Below, in pieces: positions 32,098-41,202 of a DNA stretch of 64,000 bases (within the stretch, counting starts at the first letter, position 1; each line of letters opens with the position of its first letter). The DNA comes from Streptomyces sp. ALI-76-A. GTDB lineage: Bacteria > Actinomycetota > Actinomycetes > Streptomycetales > Streptomycetaceae. The stretch is taken from contig NZ_JASVWB010000002.1 in assembly GCF_030287445.1 (NCBI RefSeq), positions 5,952,001-6,016,000 on the forward strand. The letters are read 5' to 3'. The notes beneath the pieces are model-generated. The model was not told where the DNA came from, did no database searches, and saw only the letters and a program-made list of their open reading frames with translations. The translations under genes and the position numbers were made by a program.

Positions 32098-32748
32098 TCA
32101 CTTTCCTTGAATCCCCAACTCCTGAGCGAGCACCGCCGCTTGCACCCGGCTGCGCAGCTCCAGCTTCCCCAGCAGTCGGCTGACGTGCGTCTTCACGGTC
32201 GCCTCGGCCATGTCGAGGCGGGCCGCGATGTCGGCGTTGGACAGCCCCCCGCCGAGGCAGGCCAGCACCTCGCGCTCGCGCCGGGTGAGCGTGTCGAGCA
32301 CCGCGGGGTCGGCGGTCGTCTCCCGTACGGGCTTGGCGGCGAACTCGGCGATCAGCCGCCGGGTGACGGCCGGGGCGATCAGCCCCTCCCCGCGGCCCAC
32401 CGTACGGACCGCCTCCACCAGGTCCCGCGCCTCGGCGTTCTTCAGCAGGAACCCGGCGGCGCCGGCCCGCAGCGCGCCGAAGACGTACTCGTCGAGGTCG
32501 AAGGTGGTCAGCACGAGCACGTCGGCCAGGCCCTCGGCGACCACCTGCCGGGTCGCCGACACCCCGTCCAGGCGTGGCATCTGCACGTCCATCAGGACCA
32601 GGTCGGGCCGCAGCTCGCGGGCCAGCGCCACCGCCTGCTCACCGTCCGCCGCCTCACCGACCACCTCGATGTCGGGGGCGCTGCGCAGGATGAGGACGAG
32701 TCCGGCGCGTACCGCGGACTGGTCCTCGGCGACGAGGACACGGATCAT
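32098..32748 (-). CDS. NarL/LuxR-family response regulator
   Basis: The 216-residue protein has a receiver domain with the phospho-acceptor Asp54 in LVLMDVQMP, a conserved Thr in VLVLTTFD and Lys in GFLLKNA. A LuxR-type helix-turn-helix follows (LTRREREVLACLGGGLSNADIAARL, then TVKTHVSRLLGKL). The ATG at 32748 overlaps the stop of the sensor kinase gene by 4 bases, so the two form a coupled pair. It lies next to chiC but no direct link to chitin control is shown. Confidence 0.95.
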   Translation of the reverse strand: MIRVLVAEDQSAVRAGLVLILRSAPDIEVVGEAADGEQAVALARELRPDLVLMDVQMPRLDGVSATRQVVAEGLADVLVLTTFDLDEYVFGALRAGAAGFLLKNAEARDLVEAVRTVGRGEGLIAPAVTRRLIAEFAAKPVRETTADPAVLDTLTRREREVLACLGGGLSNADIAARLDMAEATVKTHVSRLLGKLELRSRVQAAVLAQELGIQGK

Positions 32749-33950
32749 GCGGGATCTCCTTGGGCGCTGTCGGCCAGGGGCAGGGTGGCGTGGACGGTCC
32801 AGAGCGTGCCGTCCGCCGAGGCGGGGTCCCGGGCGGGGCCGGCCTCGAAGCCGCCGCCCAGCAGGGCCGTACGCTCCCGCATGCCGACCAGTCCGGCGCC
32901 GGAGCCGGGCGCGCGCGGACCGGCACGGTCGCCGTACGGGCTGGTCACGGTGACGGTGAGCGCGTCCTGCCGGCGGGCCAGGGTCACGGTGACACGGCCC
33001 GGGGAGGCGTGCTTGAGGGCGTTGGTGAGGGACTCCTGCACGATCCGGTACGCGGCGAGTTCGACCGGTGCGGGTACGGCGTCGGCGTCGGGCAGGGTGT
33101 TGTCGAGCACGACGTCCAGGCCGTTGGCGCGGGCGCCGTCGACCAGGGCGGGGAGCCCTTCGAGGGTCGGGGTCGCGGCCGGCTGGCGGCCGCCGTCGCG
33201 CAGGATGCCGATCAGGCGTCGCATCTCCGCCAGGCCCGCCACGCTGTTCTCCCGGATCACGCCGAGCGCGTCCCGGGAGACCGCCGGGTCGTCCAGGGAG
33301 AGCGCGGCCGTGGAGTGGATGGCGATCGCGGAGAGGTGGTTGGCGACCATGTCGTGCAACTCCCGTGCCATGCGCGCCCGTTCGGCGGTCACCGCCTGAG
33401 TGCGGTCCATCTCGGCGAGCAGCGCGGTCTGTTCGGCGCGCAGCAGGGCGGCGTCGGCGGCGTCCCGGTGGTTGCGCACGATCAGACCGGTGGCCGCGGG
33501 CGCGAACGACACGACACCGACGGCCACCCCGATCAGCAGGGCCTCGGGCACCCGCCACACCGCGAACGGCACCAGCGCGCCGGCCGCCGTGAGCAGCCCG
33601 GTGATCCACGGGATGCGGCGGGCCGCGGAGGGCGGACCGTACAGGACGGCCGCGTACATGAGGTCGGTGTACATCAGGATGGTGAACAGGTTGCCCTGGG
33701 TGATGGTGTCCGCGACCAGCGCGGCGGTGCCGGCGAGCACGGCGGTGCGCGGGGCGGTCCGGCGCAGCAGCTCGCAGCCGGCCGTCACGGCGAGCGGCAG
33801 CAGGATCACCCAGTCGCCGCCGAGGAGCACGATCGGTTCGTGGGCCGGCCGGGTGCCCAGGCCGATCGCCCAGACCAGCAGGCCGCCGAGCAGCCCGGCT
33901 GCCGCGACGTACACGTCGAACCGGTGCGGGCGGGGCAGTCCGAGGGCCAT
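32745..33950 (-). CDS. sensor histidine kinase (HisKA_3 type)
   Basis: The roughly 401-residue protein has five or six N-terminal membrane spans, then a HisKA_3 dimerisation box with the phosphorylated His in RARMARELHDMVANHLSAI. The ATPase domain has the N box QESLTNALKHA and the G box GAGLVGMRERTALLGG. It partners the downstream NarL-type regulator. The start is uncertain: the ATG at 33950 has GGAGG very close upstream, and in-frame starts exist a few codons earlier. Confidence 0.92.
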   Translation of the reverse strand: MALGLPRPHRFDVYVAAAGLLGGLLVWAIGLGTRPAHEPIVLLGGDWVILLPLAVTAGCELLRRTAPRTAVLAGTAALVADTITQGNLFTILMYTDLMYAAVLYGPPSAARRIPWITGLLTAAGALVPFAVWRVPEALLIGVAVGVVSFAPAATGLIVRNHRDAADAALLRAEQTALLAEMDRTQAVTAERARMARELHDMVANHLSAIAIHSTAALSLDDPAVSRDALGVIRENSVAGLAEMRRLIGILRDGGRQPAATPTLEGLPALVDGARANGLDVVLDNTLPDADAVPAPVELAAYRIVQESLTNALKHASPGRVTVTLARRQDALTVTVTSPYGDRAGPRAPGSGAGLVGMRERTALLGGGFEAGPARDPASADGTLWTVHATLPLADSAQGDPA

Positions 33951-34102
33951 GCCTCCATCCAACACGGCCCGCGCCCCGGACGCCTGATGCCCGGGAACGG
34001 TCCCGCGCTGCATCCTTCGATGTACCGCCGGTTCGTCACCGTCGACGACGCGGCGGGCCGGTCCCGACGGGAGCCTTGAAGGGTGACCGAGAGGAGCGCG
34101 TC

Positions 34103-34690
34103 GTGATCGTCACGTTGATCGTCGTCTGTGAGATCGGGTTCTGGGTGCTGCTGGCCGCGGGACTGGCCTTCCGCTACCTGCTGCGCATGCCGCGCACCGG
34201 CATGGCCCTGCTGCTGTGCGAGCCCCTCCTGGAGATCCTGCTGCTGGTCGTCACCGCCCTGGACCTGAAGAACGGGGCCGACCCGAGCTGGAAGCACGGG
34301 CTGGCCGCGCTGTACATCGGCTACACGGTCGGCCACGGCCATCGCACCGTGAAGTGGCTCGACGGCCACGCCGCCCACCGGCTGGGCGGTGCGCCGAAGC
34401 CCGCCGGGCCGCCGCGCCACGGGATGGCCCGGGCACGGCACGAGGGCACGGTGTGGCTGGGTTCGGTGGTCGCCGCGGCCGTGGCGACCGCGCTTCTCCA
34501 GCTCGCCATCTGGTACGTCGACGACTCCTCCCGCACCGGCTCCCTGGAGAGCTGGCGCTTCGTCGCCTGGCGGGCCGTGGGCATCCACGGCCTGGTCGCG
34601 CTGTCCTACACGATCTGGCCGAAGAAGGCCCCGGCCGACGCCGGGCCGGAGCACCGGGTGAACGTCTCGAAGGAGCGTGTCGGGCGATGA
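34103..34690 (+). CDS. integral membrane protein, unknown function
   Basis: The 195-residue protein has four to five predicted spans (about 3-23, 33-53, 69-85, 113-133 and 156-175), several charged loops, and a Lys/Arg-rich C-terminus. It is divergent from the two-component pair. The GTG at 34103 follows GAGAGGAG. The 4-base overlap with the next small gene indicates a two-gene operon. I do not recognise a family with a known function. Confidence 0.75.
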   Translation: MIVTLIVVCEIGFWVLLAAGLAFRYLLRMPRTGMALLLCEPLLEILLLVVTALDLKNGADPSWKHGLAALYIGYTVGHGHRTVKWLDGHAAHRLGGAPKPAGPPRHGMARARHEGTVWLGSVVAAAVATALLQLAIWYVDDSSRTGSLESWRFVAWRAVGIHGLVALSYTIWPKKAPADAGPEHRVNVSKERVGR

Positions 34691-34890
34691 ACAGGCCGCT
34701 GAGGAACCTGCTGGAGGGTGCCGTCACCCTGGTGACCGGCCTGCTGCTGTGGCTGTTCACCGGCGACGTGGACGTCCCGGTCGTCACCCTGACGAAGGTC
34801 GGCGTGGTGATGATGTGGGTCGGGGGCGCTCTCATCGCGACGGGCCTGTACCAGGCGGCACGCGGTTCGTCCGGCCCCCGGCCGGGCTAG
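34687..34890 (+). CDS. small two-span membrane protein (DUF5708-like)
   Basis: This 67-residue protein has two hydrophobic segments (about 12-25 and 33-56) separated by the short polar loop TGDVDVPVVTLTK. It overlaps the preceding membrane protein gene by the ATGA junction. It resembles small actinobacterial proteins I know as DUF5708, with low certainty. Function unknown. Confidence 0.7.
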   Translation: MNRPLRNLLEGAVTLVTGLLLWLFTGDVDVPVVTLTKVGVVMMWVGGALIATGLYQAARGSSGPRPG

Positions 34891-34912
34891 GGCCCTGTCG
34901 TCGGCATCCCGC

Positions 34913-35485
34913 CTAGCGCTCCCCGCCCGGCACCCACAGCACGTCCCCGACCTCCCGGTTCGCCGACCGCGCCAGGATGAACAGCAGGTCGGACAGCCGG
35001 TTGAGGTAGGTCGCCGTGAGCGGGTTCATGGTCTCGCCGTACGCCTCCAGCGCGGCCCACGTCGAGCGCTCGGCTCTGCGGACGACCGTGCACGCCTGGT
35101 GCAGCAGGGCCGCGCCCGGGGTGCCGCCGGGCAGGATGAAGGAGCGGAGCTTGTCCAGCCGCTCGTTGAAGCGGTCGCAGTCCGCCTCCAGCTTGTCGAC
35201 GTAGAACTGCTCGACCCGCAGGGGCGGGAACTGCGGGTTCTCCACCACCGGTGTCGACAGGTCCGCGCCCACGTCGAACAGGTCGTTCTGGACGCGGGTG
35301 AGGACCGTGACGATCTCCTCGTCCAGGCCGCCCAGGGCGACCGCCGTGCCGATGACCGCGTTCGCCTCGTTGGCGTCGGCGTACGCGGCGATCCTGAGGT
35401 CGGTCTTGGCGACCCTGCTCATGTCGCCGAGGGCGGTGGTGCCCTGGTCGCCGGTCCTGGTGTAGATGCGCGTCAGATTGACCAT
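34913..35485 (-). CDS. PduO-type cob(I)alamin adenosyltransferase
   Basis: The 190-residue enzyme makes adenosylcobalamin from cob(I)alamin and ATP. It has the N-terminal ATP-binding TRTGDQGTTALGD, the helical-bundle residues DLFDVGADL, FILPGGTPGAALLHQACTVVRRAER, and LNRLSDLLFILAR. Its product is the cofactor of methylmalonyl-CoA mutase, whose accessory genes (epimerase, MeaB) lie 19-21 kb away. TACGCT at 35497-35492 precedes the ATG by 6 bases, so the transcript is probably leaderless. Confidence 0.95.
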   Translation of the reverse strand: MVNLTRIYTRTGDQGTTALGDMSRVAKTDLRIAAYADANEANAVIGTAVALGGLDEEIVTVLTRVQNDLFDVGADLSTPVVENPQFPPLRVEQFYVDKLEADCDRFNERLDKLRSFILPGGTPGAALLHQACTVVRRAERSTWAALEAYGETMNPLTATYLNRLSDLLFILARSANREVGDVLWVPGGER

Positions 35486-35498
35486 GGGGTCAGCGTAG

Positions 35499-36272
35499 TT
35501 ACGCACCGGCCGTCCGGAAGACCCGTGTGCCCACTGTCACGGACAGCGCGGTCAGGCCGGCGGCCACCAGGACGCCGTACAGCATGGCCGCCGAGGTGTA
35601 CGAGCCGACGTACGCGTCCCGCATCGCGTCCACCAGATAGCGGAACGGCATGAGGTGGGAGAGGACGTCCAGCCAGCCGGGGGCGAGTGTCATCGGGAGC
35701 ATCAGGCCGGACAGCAGCATGGGCGGCATGCTGACCGCGTTGGCCAAGGGGCCGAACTCACCCGGGGTGCGGACCCGCATCGCCGGCGCGTACGACAGCG
35801 AACCCAGCGACACCGTGAGCAGCGCGACGAACGCGCAGCCGATCAGGATGCCCGCCAGGGGCGCGCGCAGGCCCATCGCCACCGAGGCCAGCACCAGCAG
35901 CACGGCCTGGAAGACGAACACCGTGGCATCGCGCAGCACCCGGCCCAGGAGGAGCGCCAGGCGGCTGACCGGGGTGACCCGCATACGCTCGACCACGCCC
36001 TGACCGTTCTCGACGATCACCGAGAAGCCCGCGAACGACGCTCCGAACAGGGCGAGCTGGAGCAGCAGTCCGGGGACCAGCATCGTCGGCTCGTCGAGGA
36101 ACAGCACCTTCGGGCGGTGGGTGAGCGCCATCGCGATGTCCAGGCGGCGCCGCTGGCCGCCGGAGAGCGTGGCGGCTCGCTCGACGCGAGCCTCCAGGAC
36201 ACGTTCCTCGCCGTCACCGGCCGCGGTCCCGCTTCCGCCGACCCCGCCCCCGTAGCCGTATAGGAACCCCAC
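35499..36272 (-). pseudogene. in-frame chimera of an ABC ATPase fragment and an ABC-2 permease fragment
   Basis: The 257-residue frame joins two incomplete proteins. Residues about 28-63 are the signature and Walker B part of an ABC ATPase (LSGGQRRRLDIAMALTHRPKVLFLDEPT). Walker A and everything after DEPT are missing. It then passes directly into LVPGLLLQLALFGASFAGF, the middle of an ABC-2 type exporter permease, which continues normally to its C-terminus with five spans. A deletion has removed the ATPase 3' end and the permease 5' end. The ATPase N-terminus is also gone, together with the N-terminus of the divergent TetR gene. It cannot form a working transporter. Confidence 0.88.
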
Positions 36273-36274
36273 GA

Positions 36275-36796
36275 CGATGCTGCTTCACGACACGGCCCTA
36301 CCTCTTCCTCGACCGGTCCGCGGGCATCGTCGACCGGCTCGCCCGCTGGGTGCGCGCCCGCAGCGCCGGCGAGTCCGCGGCCGCCTCGGTCCTGCGGGAA
36401 CTGCGCGGCGAGGTCGAGGCCGTCTCGCCGCACGTCGGGTTGTTCTCCGGCTACGCCCGCTTCATGCGGGTCATCCACGACGCCCCCGCGCTGCGCTCCC
36501 GGCTGTGGGCGATCGGCCAGGAGGTCCACGAGAGGCTGGAGGAGGCCCTGCGCGAGGAGACCGGCGCCCCGGCCGACGACCCGATGCCCGGCCTGATCGC
36601 CGGTCAGATCGGCTGGGCGCACCAGACCGTGATGTCCGTCATCGGACGCGAGATGATGGACGGCCGCAATCCGGACGAAGTGTCACGAGAGGTGCTCGTG
36701 CTTCTCGACGACATCGAGGAGCTGGAGCGAGAAGGTGCTCAACTACGCCGTACGTGGCGTCGAATGACCCACGCCGGTGTGATGTCCGTCAGATGA
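36275..36796 (+). pseudogene. TetR-family regulator lacking its DNA-binding domain
   Basis: An open stretch from about 36275 encodes RPYLFLDRSAGIVDRL and then a complete-looking TetR ligand-binding domain (GLFSGYARFMRVIHD, IGQEVHERLEEALREE, LIAGQIGWAHQTVMSVIGR). The N-terminal 45-50 residues with the helix-turn-helix are absent and no convincing start lies at the junction; GTG at 36350 is the first possible one. It abuts the truncated ABC ATPase fragment, so one deletion across the divergent promoter region probably removed both 5' ends. Confidence 0.82.
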
Positions 36797-36911
36797 GACG
36801 TGACGCGCATTACTTACGGGCCACAGGGCCCCTCACGAACGCTAGGGTCCGCCGGAGAGGCAATTTGAACAGCGTGTGAGCGCTTGTGTGCAGTCAAAGG
36901 GGAGTCGCACA

Positions 36912-37760
36912 GTGGCACGGAAGCTTGCCGTCATCGGCGCCGGCCTGATGGGTTCCGGTATCGCCCAGGTCTCCGCGCAGGCGGGCTGGGACGTCGTCCT
37001 GCGCGACGTGACCGACGAGGCGCTCGAGCGGGGCACCGACGGCATCAAGGCCTCGTACGACAAGTTCGTGAGCAAGGGCAGGCTGGAGGCGCACGACGCC
37101 GACGCGGCCCTCGCCCGGATCACCACGACCACCGACCTGGACGCCGTCGCCGACGCGGACATCGTCGTCGAGGCCGTCTTCGAGAAGCTCGAGGTCAAGC
37201 ACGAGATCTTCCGTGCGCTCGACAAGATCGTCCGCGACGACGCCGTCCTCGCCTCCAACACCTCCGCCATCCCGATCACCAAGATCGCGGCCGTGACGGA
37301 GCGCCCGGAGCGCGTCGTCGGCACGCACTTCTTCTCGCCGGTCCCGATGATGCAGCTGTGCGAGCTGGTGCGCGGCTACAAGACGAGCGACCAAACCCTC
37401 GCCATGGCGCGGGAGTTCGCCGAGTCCGTCGGCAAGACCTGCATCGTCGTCAACCGTGACGTGGCCGGCTTCGTGACGACCCGTCTCATCTCGGCGCTCG
37501 TCGTCGAGGCGGCCAAGCTCTACGAGTCGGGCGTGGCCACCGCCGAGGACATCGACCTCGCCTGCAAACTGGGCTTCGGCCACGCCATGGGCCCGCTCGC
37601 CACGGCGGACCTGACCGGCGTCGACATCCTCCTGCACGCCACCGGCAACATCTACACCGAGTCCCAGGACGAGAAGTTCGCCCCGCCGGAGCTGATGCGC
37701 CGGATGGTGGACGCCGGTGACATCGGACGCAAGAGCGGGCAGGGCTTCTACAAGCACTGA
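36912..37760 (+). CDS. 3-hydroxybutyryl-CoA dehydrogenase
   Basis: The 282-residue NAD(P)-dependent enzyme acts on 3-hydroxyacyl-CoA in fatty-acid or butyrate metabolism. It has the Rossmann motif VIGAGLMGSGIAQVSAQAG, the catalytic His region in VVGTHFFSPVPMMQLCELV, and Glu in the NRDVAGFVTTRL-containing half. The C-terminal helical domain ends GRKSGQGFYKH. The GTG at 36912 has GGGGAG eight bases upstream. It stands alone. Confidence 0.95.
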   Translation: MARKLAVIGAGLMGSGIAQVSAQAGWDVVLRDVTDEALERGTDGIKASYDKFVSKGRLEAHDADAALARITTTTDLDAVADADIVVEAVFEKLEVKHEIFRALDKIVRDDAVLASNTSAIPITKIAAVTERPERVVGTHFFSPVPMMQLCELVRGYKTSDQTLAMAREFAESVGKTCIVVNRDVAGFVTTRLISALVVEAAKLYESGVATAEDIDLACKLGFGHAMGPLATADLTGVDILLHATGNIYTESQDEKFAPPELMRRMVDAGDIGRKSGQGFYKH

Positions 37761-37933
37761 GGACCCGGAAACCGCACACGCCCCTGGTGAATCACACCCT
37801 TGGGTGAATTCGGTATCGGTTCGCTTACGGACGGCAACCTCCGACCGTCGAAGTGAGTCAGAGGTTGCATCACCTGGCACACGGCAAGGCAGCACATTCG
37901 CGGAGCACGGCAGGCACGCACAGGGGAGCGCAT

Positions 37934-38257
37934 ATGTACATCAGGGGCGACCACGCCGAGCTGGTCGTCGGGGGCCGCCTCGACGTCCGCAGCGCGGCGG
38001 ACGCCCGTACGGTCCTGCACTCGGCCGTCGACGACGGAGTCGGCGACCTGGTGCTGGACCTGTCCGAGCTGGACTCCTGGGACGCCACCGGACTCGGGGT
38101 GATCATGGGAGCGCACCGGCGGGCCGGCCGCTGCGGCCGACGGCTGGTGCTGCGCGACGTACCGCCGCAGATGCAGCGCCTGCTCGTCGCCACCCGGCTG
38201 CACCGCATCCTCGCGATCGAGGGCGGCATCGGGGTGGAGTCCCTGCCCCGGGTGTGA
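37934..38257 (+). CDS. STAS-domain protein (anti-sigma-factor antagonist-like)
   Basis: The 107-residue protein is a single STAS domain: LVVGGRLDVRSAADARTVL, then LVLDLSELDSWDATGLGVIMGAHRRA. At the position where SpoIIAA/RsbV-type antagonists have a phosphorylated Ser (DSSGLG) it has Thr (DATGLG), so it could still be regulated by a kinase. No anti-sigma kinase or sigma gene is adjacent. The ATG at 37934 follows GGGGAG. An in-frame start at 37853 has no support. Confidence 0.9.
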   Translation: MYIRGDHAELVVGGRLDVRSAADARTVLHSAVDDGVGDLVLDLSELDSWDATGLGVIMGAHRRAGRCGRRLVLRDVPPQMQRLLVATRLHRILAIEGGIGVESLPRV

Positions 38258-38520
38258 CTCCCGGCACAGGTGTGGTCCGTCGGACCGGGGAGACCCGCGT
38301 GGGACGCCGCGAAAGTACGACGCTCGCAATCCGCATGAGACTGTGACGTCTCGGACGGCGCGGTACCCCGGGCTGTCGTAGATACTGTGCGAAGGTTTAG
38401 GGTTCGGTCGCCCGCTGCGTGACAACCCTTGAGCGGGCCCGGACCAGAAGCGACAGCGCGGTGTGCAACAGGCCGGAAGGGGCCGGAGCCGGCACACGAC
38501 GCTTTTGGGGGGCTTGACCT

Positions 38521-41115
38521 ATGGACCCGAACAACCGGGGACCCGAGGAGTACGGCCACGACGACGGGGACACCTCCCGGTCGAGTGCGTTCGAGACCGG
38601 GGCAGGCTCCACGCCGCGCCCGCGCCCGCCCAGGGACTCCCTGCCGTCCGACTTCGCGCCGCACGCGCCCGCACCGGCCCGCACGGTGCGGCTCGTCACG
38701 GGCGACTACCTGCTCACCGTCAATCCCGTCGACGGCAGCGAGATAGAGGTCTGCCCGCCGCGAGAGCGCCCCGGCCGGCCCGAGAAGCTGACCGCGGCCG
38801 ACCGCGCCGAGGCCGCCCGTGCGGCCAGGCCGCCGGTCCCGCCCGGCCCGGCCCTGCCCGAGCTGCCGCTGCTGGCCCGCCAGGACGACCGCGAGCGCCT
38901 GGTGCGCCTGCTGGCCCGCGGTCGCTCCGTCCGCCTGACCGGCCCGGCCGGCTCCGGCCGCACCACCCTCCTCGACGTCGTCGCCGAGGACTGCGCGGAT
39001 CTCGCCCCCGACGGCGTGATCCGGCTCAGCGGCTACCACCGCACCACCGGCGACCTGCTGTACGACCTCTTCCACGCCGTCCACGACGCGCCCCTGCACC
39101 GCCCGGACCGGGACGAGCTGCTCGGCCACGTCCGGGAGATCGGCGCGGTCGTCGTCCTCGACGACATCGAGTTCGGCGGGGCCGCGCTCGACGAACTGCT
39201 GGACGCCACCCCCGAGTGCGCCTTCCTGATCGCGGCCACGCCCGACGTGCCCGCCCCGTCCGCCGACTCCGCGCTCGAAGAGGTGTTCCTCACCGGCCTG
39301 GAGCGCGCCGACGGGCTGGAACTCCTGGAGCACGCCGTCGGCCGCGGCCTGACCGAGGAGGAGTCCAACTGGGCGGGCGACCTCTGGTTCGAGTCCGAGG
39401 GCCTGCCGCTGCGCTTCGTCCAGGCCGGGGCCCTGCTGCGGCAGCGTGACCGGCTGCGGGCCGGAGCGAGCGCCGTCGACGAGATCGGCGTGTTCGCGGA
39501 CATGGTGCCGGCCGACGCGCCCGTCGACCCGGACGACACCGAGCACATCCCCCTGCCCGCGCTCGGCGAGGCCGCCGCGCCCGCCCCGCTGCTCGCCGCC
39601 CGGCTCAGCGACTCGGCGCGCGCCACCCTCCGGTTCGCCGTCGCGCTCGGCGGCGAGGTGCCCCACCAGGCCCATCTGCCCGCACTGGTCGGCGACACCC
39701 ACGCGGACGCCGCGCTGGGCGAGCTGGCCGCCTGCGGACTGGTCTCCCCGGTCGGCTCCCGCTACCGGCTGGCCGCCGGTGTCCAGGCCCAGCTGGAGGC
39801 CGCCGGATACGGCGACGACACCCCGGCCCGCGCGCGCGACGCCGCCCGGCACTACGCCTGGTGGGCCGGACACCCCTCGGTCACCCCGGAACGGGTGTGC
39901 GCCGAGGCGGACGCCCTGCTCGCCGCCCTCGCCGTCCTCGTGCCCGCCACCACGGCACCCGCCGAGGACGAGGAGAGCCCCACCGTGCCGCTGGCCCGCA
40001 CGGCGGCGCCCGCGTTCGCCGCGGGCGGCCACTGGGGTGCCTGGGAGCGGATGCTGCGCGCCGGCGCCGAGGCCGCCCGGCTCGCCGGGGAGGTCGCCGA
40101 ACAGGCCTACTTCCACCACGAACTCGGCGTCCTCGCGCTCTGCGGCGGAGACCTCGACCGGGCCCGCGCCGAACTGGAGTCCTCCATCGGCCTGCGCGGC
40201 GCTCTCGCCGACAAGCGCGGCACCGTCGCGGGCCGTCGCGCCCTCGCCCTGGTCGCCGACCGCTCCGGCACCGTGCCCGGTCTCGCCGCCATGGCGGGGG
40301 AGGAGGTGCCGGACGCGCGGTCCGAGGAGTCGCAGTCACCCCCGGCCGCCTTCCCGCAGCTCCAGCCGCCCACCGACAGCGGCACGCTGGTCACCTACCG
40401 GACGTCCTCCCCGACGCCCCGGCCGCCCGTCTCGTCGTCCCGGTCCACCGGGGTGTCGCCGTCGTCCCGCAAGGCGCGGGGCGGCCTGCGGGGCCTCGCC
40501 CGGCGCAACCTCGTGGCGGGGGGCGCGGGCGCGCTGCTGGTGGCCGTGCTCGGCACGGTGGTGACGCTGGGCGCCACCTCCGACAGCGACGCCGAGCAGC
40601 CGTCCAGCCAGGTGGGCGTCAACCCGTCCGCCAGCCAGGGCGCGGACGACGGCAGCCTGGGCGCCGACGTGCCGAAGAACGACGACCCCTCCGACGACAC
40701 CGGCACGGCGACCAGCCGTCCCACCGACCCCGGCCCCGACGGCACCCTCGGCACCTCCGACGACCCGACGCCGACGGATTCCGCCACGCCGTCCGACGAC
40801 CCGAGCGGAACCCAGGGGCCGAGCGGCGGTCCGTCGACCTCGCCCAAGCCGTCGACGACGAAGCCGCCGACCTCGCCGAACCCGTCGCAGACGTCTCCGT
40901 CGAAACCGCCGTCGACGTCCGTCACCCCGACCCCGACCACCACGCCGACCGGGAGCGCGACGACCACGCCGACGCAGGAGCCGTCGACCACGCCGTCCAC
41001 CTCCGACTCCGCCAGCGGCCCGGCGTCGTCGCCGGTGGAGAGCAGCAGTGCCTCCGCGGGCGCTCCCGAGACGAGTGAGGCGGCCCCACCCGGCAGTTCG
41101 GGTCCGGTGATCTGA
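38521..41115 (+). CDS. large P-loop protein with a C-terminal membrane anchor and Thr/Pro/Ser-rich tail
   Basis: The 864-residue protein is built of distinct parts. Residues 1-135 are disordered and charged. An AAA/STAND-like ATPase module follows, with Walker A GPAGSGRTT at 141-149 and Walker B VVVLDDIE near 211-218. Residues 290-620 are helical, with winged-helix and TPR-like character (FHHELGVLALCGGDLDRARAELESSIGLRGAL). One membrane span lies at about 663-684. The final 180 residues are almost only Thr, Ser, Pro, Asp and Gly, outside the cell. The layout suggests an ATP-dependent membrane sensor or scaffold. I do not know a function. A GATACT box at 38381-38386 is a possible -10. Confidence 0.85.
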   Translation: MDPNNRGPEEYGHDDGDTSRSSAFETGAGSTPRPRPPRDSLPSDFAPHAPAPARTVRLVTGDYLLTVNPVDGSEIEVCPPRERPGRPEKLTAADRAEAARAARPPVPPGPALPELPLLARQDDRERLVRLLARGRSVRLTGPAGSGRTTLLDVVAEDCADLAPDGVIRLSGYHRTTGDLLYDLFHAVHDAPLHRPDRDELLGHVREIGAVVVLDDIEFGGAALDELLDATPECAFLIAATPDVPAPSADSALEEVFLTGLERADGLELLEHAVGRGLTEEESNWAGDLWFESEGLPLRFVQAGALLRQRDRLRAGASAVDEIGVFADMVPADAPVDPDDTEHIPLPALGEAAAPAPLLAARLSDSARATLRFAVALGGEVPHQAHLPALVGDTHADAALGELAACGLVSPVGSRYRLAAGVQAQLEAAGYGDDTPARARDAARHYAWWAGHPSVTPERVCAEADALLAALAVLVPATTAPAEDEESPTVPLARTAAPAFAAGGHWGAWERMLRAGAEAARLAGEVAEQAYFHHELGVLALCGGDLDRARAELESSIGLRGALADKRGTVAGRRALALVADRSGTVPGLAAMAGEEVPDARSEESQSPPAAFPQLQPPTDSGTLVTYRTSSPTPRPPVSSSRSTGVSPSSRKARGGLRGLARRNLVAGGAGALLVAVLGTVVTLGATSDSDAEQPSSQVGVNPSASQGADDGSLGADVPKNDDPSDDTGTATSRPTDPGPDGTLGTSDDPTPTDSATPSDDPSGTQGPSGGPSTSPKPSTTKPPTSPNPSQTSPSKPPSTSVTPTPTTTPTGSATTTPTQEPSTTPSTSDSASGPASSPVESSSASAGAPETSEAAPPGSSGPVI

Positions 41116-41147
41116 CCTCCCGCGACCTGACGTCCGGTACAGCGCGG

Positions 41148-41180
41148 AAGGGCCCGGTCCGGGGAACGGACCGGGCCCTT
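41148..41180. terminator. terminator between the P-loop protein gene and nucS
   Basis: Thirteen perfect pairs (AAGGGCCCGGTCC with GGACCGGGCCCTT) around a seven-base loop, located between convergent genes and usable from both sides. Confidence 0.9.
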
Positions 41181-41202
41181 CGGCCGTTGGGGGAGGCGGC
41201 CG

